Source: Closterium sp. Naga37s-1 (Eukaryota > Streptophyta > Zygnematophyceae > Desmidiales > Closteriaceae). Taken from it: a stretch of 64,000 bases of DNA. Below, piece after piece: positions 21,576 through 35,071 of this stretch. The number at the start of each line of letters is the position of its first letter. Position 1 is the stretch's first letter. Location of the stretch: positions 1,629,001 through 1,693,000 of the forward strand of contig CANJKZ010000267.1 in assembly GCA_947471745.1 (NCBI GenBank). Reading direction: 5' to 3'. The position numbers and the translations under genes were made by a program. The notes beneath the pieces were generated by a model. That model did no database searches. It saw only the letters and a list, made by a program, of their open reading frames with translations, and was not told where the DNA came from.

Positions 21576-22756
21576 CGCCTCCTCCAACACGAGAGGTAAG
21601 CACTAGATGCTACTGAAATCACTAGCATTTCGCTGAATGGTTTCAACTGGCAGTAGAGAGAAAGTGCACGAGTGAGGACTTGGCGGAGGAGTTGGATTAG
21701 GTGATGCTTTGATGAGCGGGAGGGAAAGGAAGCAGCGAGAGGAAAAACTAAATTGCTAATGGCGGCGGGAGGAGATTAGGAGAAAGAGAATGAGAGAGTG
21801 ACGCGAGGGGGAGGAGATTGAATTGGGAAGGTGACGTGACGGGGAGGAGATTGGGTTGGTTGGAAAGGTGGCAAGTTGGAATGCAAAGAGGGTAGTGCGC
21901 GTCCGATTTGGGTGCTGCCTTCCTGGAATTGGACCAGTGACACGTTGGATTGCATCACAAGCGTCCAACTCTTTTGTCCCTTGCTGCGTAACGACGCAAA
22001 CTATTGGTTCACAAAATGCGCCTCGCATTTCGGATGAGCACACAGTGAGCGGAAAATCTGGACAACCTAGCATGTCACTACAATTGAGTGTTTGGCGCTT
22101 CGGAAATGAGTCAAAACCATTATCGAATGTGAGGCGCCTTGGGGAATTGACTTCCGCGCTGTGTCTGTAAATGGCAGCGCAACACCCATCCATTGGGACG
22201 AGACAATACTGATGGCTGCCATTATTTACAGGTTGACACTCTCTAGTTGGCACGCTTCGTCGCCTTGACCAGCAGTTTGAAGCATTGTTATAAAAGGCAT
22301 CCCTTCATCTACTGTATATGGCTCAAAACTTGTAATTTACTGCTGAAAGTAAGGGCTAGTCCTCATTGCATTTAGTATTACTTATTGTTCAAACCTCACA
22401 AGCCAGGTGCTTCAGGATTTTCTGTAAGAACTAACAAGGACATGTTACCAACAGGTGAAACCAATTCCATTGGAGAAGCACGTACACCTTTGCAGTTTCT
22501 CTAGTTGTTTGTTTCAGCCATGAGCTTTCTTAGATGTTGGGGGTCCTGCATGAGCTGCTGCCAACTTTGTGAACACTCGGCTACCTTGTCTTGTATCAGA
22601 CGATGGAACAAGTGACGGATGACCAGGTCCCCCAGCTCAATCTGGACGACATTCGGAGCATGCTAATGAGTCTGTAGTTAAATATCGTGTTAAGAATAAT
22701 GAATATATACGCTATCAAATGCCGTTTGTGCTCCTTTGACACTTACCTCTGTGCCG
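21576..22756. other. intergenic, no gene seen
   Basis: A minus-strand frame of 165 codons (21756-22253) resembles nothing known and ends in a short repeated GGGGAGGAGATTG stretch. The rest is AT-richer, ordinary sequence up to the large array. Confidence 0.4.
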
Positions 22757-25700
22757 GCAGCGCCACGCCTCGCCATGTCACTAAGGTCTGCGTCACGCAT
22801 CGCCACGTCACTACGGGGTGCGCCACGCGTCGCCATGTCACTACAGAGTGCGTCACGCATCGACACGTCACTATGGGGTGCGTCACGCATCGCCACGTCA
22901 CTACGGGGTGCGTCACGCATCGCCACGTCACTACGGGGTGCGTCACGCTTTGCCACGTCACCACGGGCAGCGCCATGCATTGCCACGTCACAACGGGCGG
23001 CGCCACGCATCGCACCCACTATGGGGAGGCGTCACGCATCGCTACGTCACTACGGGGTGCGTCCCGCATCGCCACGTCACTATGGGGTGCGTCACGCATC
23101 GCCACGTCACTAAGGGGTGCGTCACGCGTTGCCACGTCACTATGGGGTGCGTCACGCGTTGCCACGTCACCACGGGCAGCGTCACGCATCGCCACGTCAC
23201 TACGGGCAGTGCCACGCATCGCCACGTCACTACGGGGTGCGTCACGCATCGCCACGTCACTACGGGGTCCGTCACGCGTTGCCACGTCACTATGGGGTGC
23301 GTCACGCGTTGCCACGTAACCACGGGCAGCGTCACGCATCGTCACGTCACTATGGGCAGTGCCACGCATCGACACGTCACTATGGGGTGCGCCACGCATC
23401 GCCACGTCACTACGGGGTGCGTCACGCATCACCACGTCACTACAGGGTGCGTCACGCGTTGCCACGTCACCACGGGCAGCGCCATGCATTGCCACGTCAC
23501 TACGGGCGGCGCCACGCATCGCCACATCATTATGGGGTGCATCACGAATCGCCACGTCACTATGGGGTGCGTCACGCGTCGCCACGTCACTACGAGGGGG
23601 CCACGCATCGCCACGTCACTACGGGGTGCGTCACGCGTCGCCACGTCACTACGGGCAGTGCCACGCATCGCCACGTCACGACGGGCAGTGCCATGCATCG
23701 CCACGTCACTACGGGGTGCGTCACGCATCGCCACGTCCCTTGGGGGTGCGTCACGCATCGCCACGTCACTACGGGGTGCGTCACGCATCGCCACGTCACT
23801 ACGGGGTGCGTCACGCGTTGCCACGTCACCACGGGCAGCGCCACGCATTGCCACATCACTACGGGCGGTGCCACGCATCGCCACGTCACTATGGGGTGCG
23901 CAACGCGTCGCCATGTCACTACAGGGTGCGTCACGCATCAACACGTCACTATGGGGTGCGTCACGCATCGCCAAGTCACTACGGGGTGCGTCACGCATCG
24001 CCACGTCACTACGGGGTGCGTCACGCGTTGCACGTCACCACGGGCAGCGCCACGCATCGCCACATCACTACGGGCGGCGCCACGCATCGCCACGTCACTA
24101 TGGGGTGCGCAACGCGTCGTTAGTCACTACAGGGTGCGTCACGCATCGACACGTCCTATGGGGTGCGTCACGCGTTGCCACGTCACCACGGGCAGCGCCA
24201 TGCATCGCCACGTCACTACGGGCGGCGCCACGCATCGCCACGTCACAAGGGTGCGTCACGCATCGCTATGTCACTACGGGGTGCGTCACGCATCGCCACG
24301 TCACTATGGGGTGCGTCACGCATCGCCACGTCACTATGGGGTGCGTCACGCGTTGCCACGTCACTATGGGGTGCGTCACGCGTTGCCACGTCACCACAGG
24401 CAGCATCACACATCGCCACGTCACTACGGGCAGTGCCACGCATCGCCACGTCACTACGGGTTGCGTTACACATCGCCACGTCACTACGGGGTGCGTCACG
24501 CATCGCCACGTCACTACGGGGTGCGTCACGCATCGCCACGTCACTATGGGGTGCGTCACGCGTCGCCACGTCACTACGGGGTGCGCCACGCGTCGCCACG
24601 TCACTACGGGGTGCGTCATGCGTCGCCACGTCAGTACGGGCAGTGCCACGCATCGCCACGTCACTACGGGGTGCGTCATGCATCGCCACGTCACTACGGG
24701 GTGCGTCACACATCGCCACATCACTATGGGGTGCGTCACGCGTCGCCACGTCACCACGGGCAGCGCCACGCGTTGCCACATCACCACGGGCAGCGCCACG
24801 CATCGACACGTCACTACGGGCGGTGCCACGCATCGCCACGTCACTATGGGGTGCGCAACGCGTCGCCATGTCACTACAGGGTGCGTCACGCATCGGCACG
24901 TCACTAGGGGGTGCGTCACGCATCGACACGTCACTACGGGGTGCGTCACGCGTTGCCACGTCATTACGGGGTGCGTCACGCGTTGCCACGTCACTACGGG
25001 AGGCGCCACGCATCGCCACGTCACTATGGGGTGTGTCACGCATCGCTACGTCACTACGGGGTGCGCCCCACATCGCCACGTCACTATGGGGTGCGTCACG
25101 CATCGCCACGTCACTAAGGGGTGCCCCACGCGTTGCCACGTCACTATGGGGTGCGTCACGCGTTCCCACGTCACCACGGGCAGCGATACGCATCGCCACG
25201 TCACTACGGGCAGTGCCACGTATCGCCACGTCACTACGGGGTGCGTCACGCATCGCCACATCACTACAGGGTGCGTCACGAATCAACACGTCACTATGGG
25301 GTGCGTCACGCGTTGCCACGTCACCACGGGCAGCGCCATGCATCGCCACGTCACTACGGGCGGCGCCACGCATCGCCACGTCACAATGGGGTGCGTCACG
25401 CATCGCTATGTCACTACGGGGTGCGTCACGCATCGCCACGTCACTATGGGGTGCGTCACGCATCGCCACGTCACTATGGGGTGCGTCACGCGTTGCCACG
25501 TCACTATGGGGTGCGTCACGCGTTGCCACGTCACCACAGGCAGCATCACACATCGCCACGTCACTACGGGCAGTGCCACGCATCGCCACGTCACTACGGG
25601 TTGCGTTACACATCGCCACGTCACTACGGGGTGCGTCACGCATCGCCACGTCACTACGGGGTGCGTCACGCATCGCCACGTCACTATGGGGTGCGTCACG

Positions 25701-28700
25701 TATCGCCACGTCACTATGGGGTGCGTCACGCATCGCCACGTCACTACGGGGTGCGTCACGCATCGCCACGTCACTACGGGGTGCGTCACCCGTTGCCACG
25801 TCACCACGGGCAGCGCCATGCATTGCCACGTCACTACGGGCGGCGCCACGCATCGCCACGTCATTATGGGGTGCGTCACGAATCGCCACGTCACTATGGG
25901 GTGCGTCACGCGTCGCCACGTCACTAGGGGGTGCGCCACGCGTCGCCACGTCACTACGGGGTGCGTCATGCGTCGCCACGTCACTACGGGCAGTGCCACG
26001 CATCGCCACGTCACGACGGGCAGCGCCATGCATCGCCACGTCACTACGGGGTGCGTCACGCATCGCCACGTCACTTGGGGGTGCGTCACGCATCGCCACG
26101 TCACTACGGGGTGCGTCACGCATCGCCACGTCACTACGGGGTGCGTCACGCGTTGCCACAACACCACGGGCAGCGCCATGCATTGCCACGTCACTACGGG
26201 CGGCGCCACGCATTGCCACGTCATTATGGGATGCGTCACGAATCGCCACGTCACTATGGGGTGCGTCACGCATCGCCACGTCACTACGGAGTGCGCCACG
26301 CATCGCCACGTCACTACGGGGTGCGTCACGCGTCGCCACGTCACTACAGGCAGTGCCAAGCATCGCCACGTCACGACGGGCAGCGCCATGCATCGCCACG
26401 TCACTACGGGGTGCGTCACGCATCGCCACGTCACTTGGGGGTGCCTCACGCATCGCCACATCACTACGGGGTGCGTCACGCATCGCCACGTCACTACGGG
26501 GTGCGTCACGCGTTGCCACGTCACCACGGGCAGCGCCATGAATCGCCACGTCACTACGGGCGGTGCCACGCATCGCCACGTCACTATGGGGTGCGCAACG
26601 CGTCGCCATGTCACTACAGGGTGCGTCACGCATCGGCACGTCACTAGGGGGTGCGTCACGCATCGCCACGTCACTACGCGGTGCGTCACGCGTTGCCACG
26701 TCACTACGGGGTGCGTCACGCGTTGCCACGTCACTACGGGAGGCGCCACGCATCGCCACGTCACTATGGGGTGCATCACGCATCGCTACGTCACTACGGG
26801 GTGCGCCCCACATCGCCACGTCACTATGGGGTGCGTCACGCATCGCCATGTCACTAAGGGGTGCCCCACGCGTTGCCACGTCACTATGGGGTGCGTCACG
26901 CGTTCCCACGTCACCACGGGCAGCGATACGCATCGCCACGTCACTACGGGCAGTGCCACGCATCGCCACGTCACTACGGGGTGCGTCACGCATCGCCACA
27001 TCACTACAGGGTGCGTCACGAATCAACACGTCACTATGGGGTGCGTCATGCGTTGCCACGTCACCACGGGCAGCGCCATGCATCGCCACGTCACTACGGG
27101 CGGCGTCCCGCATCGCCACGTCACTATGGGGTGCGTCCCGCATCGCCACGTCACTATGGGGTGCGTCACGCATCGCCACGTCACTATGGGGTGCGTCCCG
27201 CATCGCCACGTCACTATGGGGTGCGTCACGCATCGCCACATCACTATGGGGTGCGTCACGCATCGCCACGTCACTATGGGGTGCGTCACGCATCGCCACG
27301 TCACTACGGGGTGCGTCACGCATCGCCACGTCACTACGGGGTGCGTCACGCGTTGCCACGTCACCACGGGCAGCGCCATGCATTGCCACGTCACTACGGG
27401 CGGCGCCACGCATCGCCACGTCATTATGGGGTGCGTCACGAATCGCCACGTCACTATGGGGTGCGTCACGCGTCGCCACGTCACTAGGGGGTGCGCCACG
27501 CGTCGCCACGTCACTACGGGGTGGGTCATGCGTCGCCACGTCACTACGGGCAGTGCCACGCATCGCCACGTCACGACGGGCAGCGCCATGCATCGCCACG
27601 TCACTACGGGGTGCGTCACGCATCGCCACGTCACTTGGGGGTGCGTCACGCATCGCCACGTCACTACGGGGTGCGTCACGCATCGCCACGTCGCTACGGG
27701 GTGCGTCACGCGTTGCGACAACACCACGGGCAGCGCCATGCATTGCCACGTCACTACGGGCGGCGCCACGCATTGCCACGTCATTATGGGATGCGTCACG
27801 AATCGCCACGTCACTATGGGGTGCGTCACGCATCGCCACGTCACTACGGATTGCGCCACGCGTCGCCACGTCACTACGGGGTGCGTCACGCGTCGCCACG
27901 TCACTACAGGCAGTGCCAAGCATCGCCACGTCACGACGGGCAGCGCCATGCATCGCCACGTCACTACGGGGTGCGTCACGCATCGCCACGTCACTTGGGG
28001 GTGCCTCACGCATCGCCACGTCACTACGGGGTGCGTCACGCATCGCCACGTCACTACGGGGTGCGTCACGCGTTGCCACGTCACCACGGGCAGCGCCATG
28101 CATCGCCACGTCACTACGGGCGGTGCCACGCATCGCCACGTCACTATGGGGTGCGCAACGGGTCGCCATGTCACTACAGGGTGCGTCACGCATCGGCACG
28201 TCACTAGGGGGTGCGTCACGCATCGCCACGTCACTACGGGGTGCGTCACGCATCGCCACGTCACTATGGGGTGCGTCACGCGTTGCCACGTCACTACGGG
28301 CGGCTCCACGCATCGCCACGTCACTATGGGGTGCGTCACGCATCGCCACGTCACTAAGGGGTGCCCCACGCGTTGCCACGTCACTATGGGGTGCGTCACG
28401 CGTTGCCACGTCACCACGGGCAGCAATACGCATCGCCACGTCACTACGGGCAGTGCCACGCATCGCTACGTCACTACGGGGTGCGTCACGCATCGCCACA
28501 TCACTACGGGGTGCGTCACGCGTTGCCACGTCACTATGGGGTGCGTCACGCGTTGCCACGTCACCACGGACAGCGTCACGCATCGCCACGTCACTACGGG
28601 CAGTGCCACGCATCGCCACGTCACTACGGGGTGCGTCACGCATCGCCACGTCACTACGGGTGGTGTCACGCATCGCCACATCACTACGGGGTGCGTCACG

Positions 28701-28771
28701 CGTTGCCACGTCACCACGGGCGGCGCCACGCATCGCCACGTCACTATGGGGTGCGTCACGCATCGCCAGCA
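22757..28771. repeat. 30-bp tandem array, about 200 units
   Basis: The unit is 30 bp and always carries the core GCCACGTCACTA followed by CGGG or TGGGG-like bases and a GCGTCACGC segment. It contains about five CpG sites. From about 24260 to 28771 every unit stays in one 30-base register, with no net insertion or deletion over some 150 units; the first 1.5 kb has several small length changes. Because the unit is divisible by three and lacks stops in five of six frames, very long frames run through it, reading as decapeptides such as CVTHRHVTTG (+) or RSDVAMRDAP (-). The longest are 22818-28784 (+) and 24243-28814 (-). I treat it as a satellite, not a gene. Higher-order copies occur at 1140, 1560 and 1740 bp. 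Confidence 0.95.
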
Positions 28772-29144
28772 CGAGCTCCACTGAGATTGAATGTGATAGT
28801 GCGCAGTGAGACAAGATTATGAAAGGTTTGTGTGATAGGAAGCAGTAGGAACATTTTTTCGTGTCATGTCTTACTGTGCTAGGTGAATGAAATGCACCAC
28901 CTACTCCTGACGTGACTTAATTGTCATGTCGTGTCCTACAGTAACCTGCTGCTTCAATCAATGACATGCTATCAGGAGGAGTAAACTAAAAAAACAGAAT
29001 TGTCAACACGGCAGGCCCATAATCACAGCAGCCTACAACAGAGCACTAGCTCCACATAGAGCGTGGCATTCCACAAACACAAAAGGAACAGTTGATAGTC
29101 GGTTCTTCAGTTGTCGACCATATTACTGTATTTGCCACAGAAAG
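28772..29144. other. intergenic, 3' flank of the HOS1-like gene
   Basis: No gene is seen between the array and the stop codon of the HOS1-like gene. It probably holds that gene's 3' UTR. Confidence 0.5.
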
Positions 29145-29260
29145 TTACTTCTGAAAAGGATTCGGCGCTGCAGCTGACCCAGAAGGCTTTCCAAACGTTG
29201 CCATCGTGCCCGTTGGGTTTGCAAAGTTGAAAGGCGGAGGGGAGGGGAAGGGAGAGGGCT

Positions 29261-29301
<41 letters not shown>

Positions 29302-30432
29302 CTTGCAGCAGCAGAGGAGTCGGGACCCTTCTGGGAGAAAGGGCTAGAGGGGTTTGCAGATGCGAAAGAGAATGGTGGTGCTGCTGCTGATCCGAATGCG
29401 GGTGCCGATGATCCGAATGCGGGTGCTGATGTCCCAAATGCTGGTGCTGACGATCCGAATGCTGGTGGTGCTGATGATGCAAATATGCTTGACGCCGATG
29501 GTTGGCCTGGTGCAAATGCAGCCTGGCTTGCAGGTGCTCCTGTTGCTGCGGTTTTCACCTCAGGAAAGGGCCTGTAACCAGCACCAGAAAAAAAGAAAGG
29601 GAAACATTTTGGCCCCATACAAAGTTAAATACAAATTTGAGACGACAGAAGAGGAAGTGAAGGGATGGAAAACAGCTATTGTTGATTTGAATTTACGAAG
29701 AAAAACAATTGGTAACCATGGCGTGAAGGGTGACTAACACGCACTGATATATCTGCTCTTGGCAGCAACAGCAGCCATCAATAAGCTTCCGGGATTACAC
29801 TGCCATGAGCTCACCTGAACACACCAACCGAGTCCTTGAAAACTGCAGCTGGCTCGTTGCTGCTGCCCTATGGATCATCACTATAGCACTCAGGCACAGG
29901 GTCTGGTAACCAGGTAACCCTGCATGATGCTCACCTGAACACACCAACCGAGTCCTTGAAAGCTGCAGCAGGCTCGTTGCTGCTGCTAGTGGTGGTGAAA
30001 TGACCCACGCCCTTGGGTTTGCCAAATGCGTCTCGTAACCAGGTAACACTGACATGCTTACCTGAACACACCAACCGAGTCCTTGAAAGCTGCAGCAGGC
30101 TCGTTGCTGCTGCCCTATGGATCATCACTATAGCACTCAGGCACAGGGTCTGGTAACCAGGTAACCCTGCATAATGCTCACCTGAACACACCAACCGAGT
30201 CCTTGAAAGCTGCAGCAGGGTCGTTGCTGCTGCCGCTGTTGGTGTTGCTGGTGGTGAAATGACCCACGCCCTTGGCCTTACCAAACGAGGTCACCCCAAC
30301 TCCCCCGAACAAAGCGCTTCCTCCTGATTGGCTGCCTCCTCCGAACATACTGCTTCCCGAACCAAACAATGGGGCTGCCGAACCAGCAGGACCGGCAGCA
30401 GCAGCAGCAGAGGTTGTTGCAGCAGCAGCAGA

Positions 30433-30466
<34 letters not shown>

Positions 30467-30827
30467 CTCAGGCCCTTATCACCAGCAGCACCACTCAACC
30501 CTCCCTCTGTCCCACCCCTGGCCCCTTCCTGTGACTGTGTGGTATCAGGCTCGGATCCGTCCTGAGAAACTCGCATGCCAAACAGGGGGTTCTGATGCAA
30601 CACCTGCGCATTTCCCACGGGTACTGGCGCTGTTGCCCCTCTTGCTAAGGGCGCTGGGGCGACACCTACGGGCCCTTGCTGCCCGAACTGCCCGGATCCG
30701 AAAATTTTGCGCTGGAGAGGGAGATCTGATTGGCCGAAACCAGTGGGAGCAGCGGGGGCAGCGGGGGCAGTTGAAGTGAAAGGAGGAGGGGAGGCGGGAG
30801 CTGGGGGGAAGGAGAAGAGCGACAATG

Positions 30828-30889
<62 letters not shown>

Positions 30890-33800
30890 TGCTGTTGAGA
30901 TTTGCTAGAAGATTTCGGGAACGAGAGGGGGGAGCCTGAGAGGGAATTCGCTCCCCCCGCACCCCCAAGTATCGGAGAGCCAAAGTGGGGAGAGGGAGCC
31001 GCCTTGGGAGAGGAGGGCTTAGCTGTGGGCGACTGAGCTGACTGCATGGGCTTGCGTGGGAAAGCTGTGGTGGAAAGCCCTTTGGAAATACCCTTAGGGA
31101 GGCTCTTGGTGTCTGGTTTGACTGGACCTGTTCTGGCTGGGATGGCTGTGGTGGGGAAAGCAGAGGGTTCGCCATGTGCTTGAATGATCTGCTGGCGCTC
31201 AGAGGGAGCGATGAGTTGAAGCACTGACTCCTGGGAAAGGTGGGGGAAGACGGGAGACGGAGAGGGGGTGAGTGGGGAAGGTGGTGGTGGGGAAGGCAGA
31301 GGGTTCGCCGTGTGCTTGGATGATCTGCTGTCGCTCGAAAGGAGCGATGAGTTGAAGCACGGACTCCTGGGAAAGGGGAAGACGGGAGAAGAGGGTTGGG
31401 CTGTGGTGGGGAAGGTGGTGGTGGGGAAGGTGGTGGTGGAAAAGGCAGAGAGTTCGCCGTGTGCTTGGACCATTTGCTGGGTATGTTTTTTGAGAATTCT
31501 CAAGAAAACATACTGTGCTGGAACCATTTGCTGGCGTTCCTAAGGAGCAACCAGTTGAAATACGAAATCCTGGGGAGGGGGGAGAAGAGGGGGGTGTGGA
31601 GGGAGAAAAGGGGAAAGATGGGTGGGTCGGTTGGTGGGTGGGGGGGGTAGAGCAGGGGAAGTGGGTGTGCAAACGTGAATGAAACCTATATATCCTATCC
31701 CTTTGTGTACAGCTATGAATCATTATCAACCCTAGGTTGGTACACAAATATATACACTACATACACAGGCTACATCCCCCTTTCACTACAATCACAGAAA
31801 TGCATATATATATATGTATATATATACAAATATATTTATATTTTACAGACACGTACCAGCAGCTTTATCCTCTTTTCCCGCAGCTGAACCGTCAATCCCT
31901 TCTCTCCTCTCCTCCGTTTCCTCAATCCCTTCCCTGCATCACCACCAGCAGTAGCATCCATGGGACTTCCTCTTTCCTCCTCTCCTCCATCCTCACTCCC
32001 TCCCTCCTGCCCCTCGTCCTCCTGCCGCCCCTCCTCATCCTCTTTATTGGCTGCTTCATTCTCCTGATCCGCCTCGACTGCTGCCTCTATAGCCCACACT
32101 TGCTTGTGTGCCGATAGTGCTGCCTTGTAACGAGTCCTCTGCAGGAAAAGAAACAAGGAAGGACGGCGGGAAAGGGGAAAGGACGAGTGTAGATTGGAAT
32201 GGGTGAAACAAACGAGATTAAGGATGTATTGAAAATGTAATACACCCACCAACTCTACAGCCGACACTTGCTTGTGCGCTGATAGTGCTACCTTGTAACG
32301 AGCCCTTTGCAAGGGAAGAAAAAGAGAAAGAAAATGGGAAAGGGAAAAGGAGGAGTGTAGATGGATGGAAGCACAGAGAGAGACACACACACCCCCCGAT
32401 CTAACCAACAGGCAGCGCTGCAGCACTGCCTCCTTTCACCATGACCCCACATGACCCCACACTAACCCAGATCACCTGCTACACACACAAGCTTACCTCC
32501 ACATGGAAGATAACAAGTAAAGTGCCGCACGCCCCCTCGGGTTGCTGTGCCGTGCGAGTCAGCAGGCAGCGCTGCAGCACCGCTGCCTCCCTGTGACCCC
32601 ACACGAACCCCCCCTACATACACAAGCTTGCTCCTTACCTCCACATGAAATAGCACGAGCAGAGTGCCGCACGCCCCCTCGGGTTGCTGTGCTGTGCGAG
32701 TCAGCAGGCAGCGCTGCAGCACTGCTCCCTCCCTGCCCCTCCAGGGGAACGCCAGCACTTCGGGCACTGCCTGGTGCCTCACTGCCAGCCAGAAGAGCTC
32801 CGATACAAGCACATCCACTGCTTCTGTATAAGCACTTTTCGCTGCTTCGTTATAAACACTCCCAACAGCAGCAGCAACAGCGGCATCGGAACCATCAGCA
32901 GCATCAGCAGAGTCAGGAGCATCAGCAAGTGGGTGAGGGGAGGAGGGGTCGTTGATACTTAGTTGCTTGCAGTAGGCTCGAAGGTACAGAAAAACCTCTG
33001 TTAAGAGCCGATTCTCTATAAGCACGCGCAGCGCAGTCACTGCTTCCTCTAGAGGCACCGCCAGGTCCGGGAAAACGGAGGTTGCCGAGCCTGGGGTGCT
33101 GCTGGCTTGGAATATTGCCGGGCCTGGGCTGCAGGCTCGTAGGATCTGGAGCGCAGGCTCGGACTTGCCTCGTTCGATGAGGACTCGAGCGATCCGGGGA
33201 TGGATGGGAGGGGCCGAGGAGGATGGGGAGAAGGAGGAGGAGGGAGAGGAGAGGGAGATGAGGCGCGGTATCAGAGAGCAAGCATCCTGCAAACAGAGAG
33301 AATTTGAGAGGAGAAAGGGGGGAGAAGAAGATGCAGCACAATGAGAAGATTATAGCAAGCAGCATACCGTCAGCATCATCTCGCCACATGCTTGTTTTGA
33401 GATGTCCCAAAACAAAGTTGCAGCGCGATGAGAAGCTTTTAGCAAGCAGCATACCGTCAGCATCGTCTCCGCCACATGCCCAGCACCCATGTTCAAGCAC
33501 CCATGCAAGCAGCAGATGCAGCAGCAGATGCAGCAGCAGATGCAGCACCATCAAACACGTACCTTCAATCCTTCCTCTGTCTGTTCATCACCATCACCAT
33601 CGTCTCCACCACGTGCCCATAGCCCAAATCCAAGCACACACGTCAAACAAGCATGAATCCAAGCACCCACATGCATCAAAACACTCACCTCCAGCCCATC
33701 TGTCGTCTGTTCATCCAGCATCACCATCGTCTCTATCCCGTGCCCATCACCCACGTCCATCCACACAAGCAAGCACAAGTGCACCTACCTGCAGCACCAT

Positions 33801-35035
33801 GCAGCACCAACAAACACATACCTCCAGCCCATCTGTCGTCTGTTCATCCACCACCATCATCACCGTCGCCTCCACCACGTGCTCACCACCCACGTGCAAG
33901 CAAGCAGGCAAGCACAGCTGCACCCACACGTAGCACCGTAAAACACACACCTTCAATCCCTCTTCAGTGCATTCATCGAGCATCACCATCACCATCGTCT
34001 CCACGACGTGCCCATCACCCACGTCCATGCACGCCCCAAAGTCCTCCACCATCCCCCGCCACCGCTGCTGCCCCTCGCTCTGCCCTCCCTGATAGAAGCG
34101 GTCAATGAGGTAATACAGGAACTGGGGAAACATAAAATGGCATGGGAAAGGGGGAAGAGAGGGAGGAGAGAGGGGTCAGTGGGTCCATGCACGCTCCCAA
34201 GTCCTCCACCAGCCCCCGCCACCGCTGCTGGCCCTCGCTCTGCCCTCCCTGGTAGAAGCGATCAATGAGGTAGTAGAGCAACTGGGGAAATAACAGGAAG
34301 GGAGTGACGAGGAGCGAGGAGAAGGGTAAAAAGAGGAGGTTACTCAATCCTCCGCCAGTCGCCACCGCTGCTGGCCCTCGCTCTGCCCTCCCTGGTAGAA
34401 GCGGTCGATGAGGTAATAGAGGAACTGGGGAAGGCGGGTTGCACAGGAAAGAGGGACATAGGGAACAGACAGTGGGAGCAGAAGAGGTTACTTGACGTCT
34501 CCACCTCCACCAGCCCGCGCCACCACCGCTGCTGGCTATCGCTCTGCCCTCCCTGGTAGAAGCGATTGATGAGGTAATAGAGCAGCTGGGGCAGGAGGGG
34601 GAAGAAACTGGGGGGAAACGGTAGAAATTATGAAAACTGATCAGGACAATAATTAGTATAATAATCAACAGAAAAAATCAGAACAAAACAAAAATACTCA
34701 CAATTGCTTTCTTGGCCAGAGCTAGATAAGCCCCCGCCTCCAGAAACAAAAAATCCACAGCTGCCCGGAAATTCTCCGGCGGGTATTGAAACCCCACCGC
34801 TGCTGCTCCTCCTCCTCCTGCTCCACCCACTAACCCAGGGCTCCCTCCCTGCAGCAGAAACTTCCCGGAAGCAGCAGGTGGTGCGGTGGGTACCAGCTGC
34901 TTGAGAGGCAGCAAATCAAGCTGGTCGCAACTCAACAGCAAAGGGGAATCAGATGCACCACTTGCGCTCTCCTTACTGCCTTCTCGGCTGCTTTCCCTGA
35001 GGCTATCTATTGCTTCCTCGATAAAAAGCTTCCCT

Positions 35036-35071
<36 letters not shown>

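Noticed and set aside
21756-22253. 165-codon minus-strand frame as a gene
   Set aside because: It resembles no protein, has mixed composition and ends in a local repeat.
22757-28771. CRISPR-like array
   Set aside because: The units are contiguous with no unique spacers, and the setting is a eukaryotic nuclear genome.
22818-28814. Frames of 1988 (+) and 1523 (-) codons as genes
   Set aside because: The 30-bp unit lacks stops in five frames, so all are open by composition. There is no start context, domain or frame preference visible; I kept it as a repeat and raised coding only as a question.
29145-31230. A separate FG-nucleoporin gene downstream of HOS1
   Set aside because: The exons join in phase to the HOS1 body at 32138-31857, and the IAPSERQQIIQ segment fits the HOS1 C-terminal helix; no independent start is evident. 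It remains possible.
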